Below, in pieces: positions 62,165 to 64,000 of a stretch of DNA of 64,000 nt. The first letter of the stretch is position 1, and every line of letters starts with the position of its first letter. Source of the stretch: DASPSM01 sp035687365 (GTDB lineage Bacteria; Planctomycetota; Planctomycetia; Planctomycetales; Planctomycetaceae); NCBI GenBank assembly GCA_035687365.1, contig DASRXU010000430.1, positions 1-64,000 on the forward strand, in the 5' to 3' direction. The notes below the pieces were generated by a model. That model searched no databases and was not told the DNA's origin. It saw only the letters and a list, made by a program, of their open reading frames with translations. Made by a program: the position numbers and the translations under genes.

Positions 62165-63964
62165 ATGGCGAGCGCAGCCACCCGAGACAATCGCTCCGCG
62201 TTCCGATTCTTGCATCGCTCGGCTCTGCTACCCGTCGGGCTCGCCGTCAGCCTGCTGGCCGCCTGTTCGGCCCAGGCCGCTGAACCGACGAACCCAACCA
62301 ACGCGACGGCAACAGCGAAGTCCGCGGGAGAACCGGTCAAGATCGACACGGGATTGGTGCAGGGTGTGGCTGCGAGTGAATCGGGGGATGTCGTGGCGTT
62401 TCGCGGCATTCCGTACGCCGCGCCGCCCGTGGGCGACTTGCGATGGCGTCCGCCGCAACCGGCCAAGGCTTGGGAAGGCGTCCGCGAGTGTGCGAAGTTC
62501 GGTGCGGCTGCCCCGCAAGTCGTCAGTCCGCTTTTGAATTCGTTCCCGGGTATGAGCCTCGGTGCCCAGACTAGCGAAGATTGTCTCTACCTCAACGTGT
62601 GGGCCCCCGCCCATCACTCGGCCGAGAAACTTCCCGTCATGGTTTGGGTCCACGGCGGCGGATACACGTTCGGTGCTGACTCGCAACCGCTCTACGAGGG
62701 GACGAATCTGTCGCGGCGAGGCGTGATCGTCGTCGGCATGAACTACCGACTCGGAGCCCTCGGCTTCCTCGCTCATCCGGCTTTGAATGCCGAATCGGAG
62801 AAGGGCGTTTCCGGGAACTACGGTCTGCTCGATCAGATCGAAGCCCTTCGCTGGGTGCAGAAAAATATCGCGGCGTTCGGCGGCGATCCCGAGCGAGTCA
62901 CCGTGTTTGGCGAGTCGGCGGGCGGCAACAGCGTCTATTCGCTGCTGCTCACGCCGTTGGCCAAGGGTCTCTTTCAGCGGGCCATTCCCGAGAGCGGTGG
63001 TACGCTCAACTTCGCTCAATTAAAGAAATCGGCTTACGGTCGTGAGTCGGCCGAACAGCAGGGGATCGAGTTTGCGAAGAAATGTGGCGTGCCTGACGGC
63101 CCCGGACAGGCCGCCGCGCTGCGAGCCCTGCCGGTCGATGTGCTGCTCAAGTCGGTCCCCGGTCTCGACAGTTCGCGGACGATTAATTTCCGCAACGCCG
63201 GCATGCGATTGGCGCCGATCGTCGACGGCTACGTGCTTCCCGACGATCCGATGACGATGTTCCAGCAGGGAACAGTGAATGCCGTGCCGATGATCGTGGG
63301 GGCCAATGGCAACGAAGGATCGATGTTTACGCTCATCTCGAAGTTGCCGGCGAATGCCGAAGCGTTCGACGCGATTCTGGATCGCGACTTTGGCACCAAG
63401 TTCGCCGTCACTTTCAAGGAACTGTATCCGCCCGCGCAAGCGAAGAAATCGGTGACCGAGCTGATGGGTGATTTCTCGTTCGTCGATTCGGCCCGCTTTG
63501 TCGCGCGGAACTACGAGCATGCCCACGCGCCGGCCTACCTCTACAACTTTTCGCACGTGGCTTCGGGATCGCTCGGAAAGATGTTGGGAGCGCATCACGG
63601 GTCGGAACTCGCCTTTGTGTTCGACAATCTGCAATTGGGCAAAGAAAGTTCGCCGGCTGACCAAAAGATCCGTGATGCGGTGATCGGTTATTGGATTCAG
63701 TTTGCCGCGACGGGCAACCCGAACAAGACGGGACTGCCCGAGTGGCCGGCCTATACGTCGACCAACGACCGCTGTCTGCTGATTACCGACGAAATCGAAG
63801 CGGTCCCGCACTTCCGGCAGGCCAAGCTCGACGCCATCGACGCCGTGATGGAAGCCTGGCACAACGCGGGCCCGAATCTCGAACCGCCGCACGCCGCGTC
63901 GGATTCAAAAGCCGGAGCGTCAACGGGCTCTGGCTCGGCTGATTCCGTCGCGAAGGAGAAGTAG
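62165..63964 (+). CDS. Secreted type-B carboxylesterase
   Basis: 599 aa from ATG 62165. Hydrophobic signal with LAVSLLAACSAQA: the LAAC could act as a lipobox, making it a lipoprotein, or signal peptidase I could cut after AQA. The carboxylesterase/cholinesterase fold is complete: RGIPYAAPPVGDLRWRPP, SEDCLYLNVWAP, oxyanion HGGGYTFG, nucleophile FGESAGGNS (Ser251), acid GANGNEGS, histidine GAHHGSELAF. Would hydrolyse carboxylic ester substrates such as aryl or glycan esters. C-terminal tail is Ser/Gly-rich. Near the right edge of the window. Confidence 0.93.
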   Translation: MASAATRDNRSAFRFLHRSALLPVGLAVSLLAACSAQAAEPTNPTNATATAKSAGEPVKIDTGLVQGVAASESGDVVAFRGIPYAAPPVGDLRWRPPQPAKAWEGVRECAKFGAAAPQVVSPLLNSFPGMSLGAQTSEDCLYLNVWAPAHHSAEKLPVMVWVHGGGYTFGADSQPLYEGTNLSRRGVIVVGMNYRLGALGFLAHPALNAESEKGVSGNYGLLDQIEALRWVQKNIAAFGGDPERVTVFGESAGGNSVYSLLLTPLAKGLFQRAIPESGGTLNFAQLKKSAYGRESAEQQGIEFAKKCGVPDGPGQAAALRALPVDVLLKSVPGLDSSRTINFRNAGMRLAPIVDGYVLPDDPMTMFQQGTVNAVPMIVGANGNEGSMFTLISKLPANAEAFDAILDRDFGTKFAVTFKELYPPAQAKKSVTELMGDFSFVDSARFVARNYEHAHAPAYLYNFSHVASGSLGKMLGAHHGSELAFVFDNLQLGKESSPADQKIRDAVIGYWIQFAATGNPNKTGLPEWPAYTSTNDRCLLITDEIEAVPHFRQAKLDAIDAVMEAWHNAGPNLEPPHAASDSKAGASTGSGSADSVAKEK

Positions 63965-64000
63965 AGTTCGGCCCCGGAGCCTGTCAGCGTAGGCGAGCCG

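Overview
The window looks like chromosome from a planctomycete, most likely Pirellulales-type. Signs are the GC-rich sequence and several lineage-typical families: a DUF1559 protein with the H-X9-DG motif, three DUF1501 proteins, two DUF1549/DUF1553 'planctomycete cytochrome' proteins, a PknB-type kinase with a very large extracytoplasmic part, and a double-length UvrA. Lipoproteins resembling BamD and LptE point to a Gram-negative outer membrane, and MurA points to peptidoglycan synthesis. I see no rRNA, tRNA, CRISPR array, transposase or phage integration module.

Layout. 1-15.5 kb: a co-directional type II secretion / type IV pilus-like operon. It holds the end of a GspE ATPase, GspF, two GspG-like pseudopilins, GspH-, GspI- and GspJ-like minor pseudopilins and a giant GspK-like protein of 1929 aa. 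Five of these six pilin-like proteins carry a tryptophan-framed module of about 55-72 residues, seven copies in total. This is the most unusual signal in the window. 15.5-17.4 kb: an array of GC-rich hairpins, a 12-bp palindrome, a DUF1559 gene and a strong intrinsic terminator. 17.4-24.7 kb (minus strand): a CtpA-type protease, a beta-propeller-like protein and a Ser/Thr kinase with a predicted beta-helix ectodomain, read from a near-consensus promoter upstream of the protease.

25-40 kb: housekeeping genes. These are murA, a ThiF/MoeB E1-like enzyme, a UvrA-UvrA fusion (2327 aa) with an uncharacterised duplicated C-terminal domain, a small zinc-ribbon protein, recO, the bamD-like/lptE-like pair, a DUF962 (Mpo1-like) protein and a PpiC-type foldase. 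40-44.3 kb: an AlaC-type aminotransferase, a secreted unknown protein, a membrane-anchored alpha/beta hydrolase and a HisA/HisF-like protein outside any his operon. 44.2-52.6 kb: two paralogous DUF1549-DUF1553 plus DUF1501 gene pairs, arranged head to head. One partner lacks the PSCyt1 haem domain and instead has an inserted lectin-like domain.

52.7-64 kb: a small exported coiled-coil protein, a GAF plus PP2C/SpoIIE phosphatase downstream of an HtrA-type protease without a visible export signal, a secreted unknown protein, a cupin / DinB-like / HEAT-STN-like cluster, a DUF1570 HExxH metallopeptidase, a lone DUF1501 gene and a secreted type-B carboxylesterase.

Functions are assigned from motif recognition only; no database search was possible. 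Start codons were chosen from visible ribosome binding sites, promoters or family N-termini and differ in many cases from the longest reading frame.
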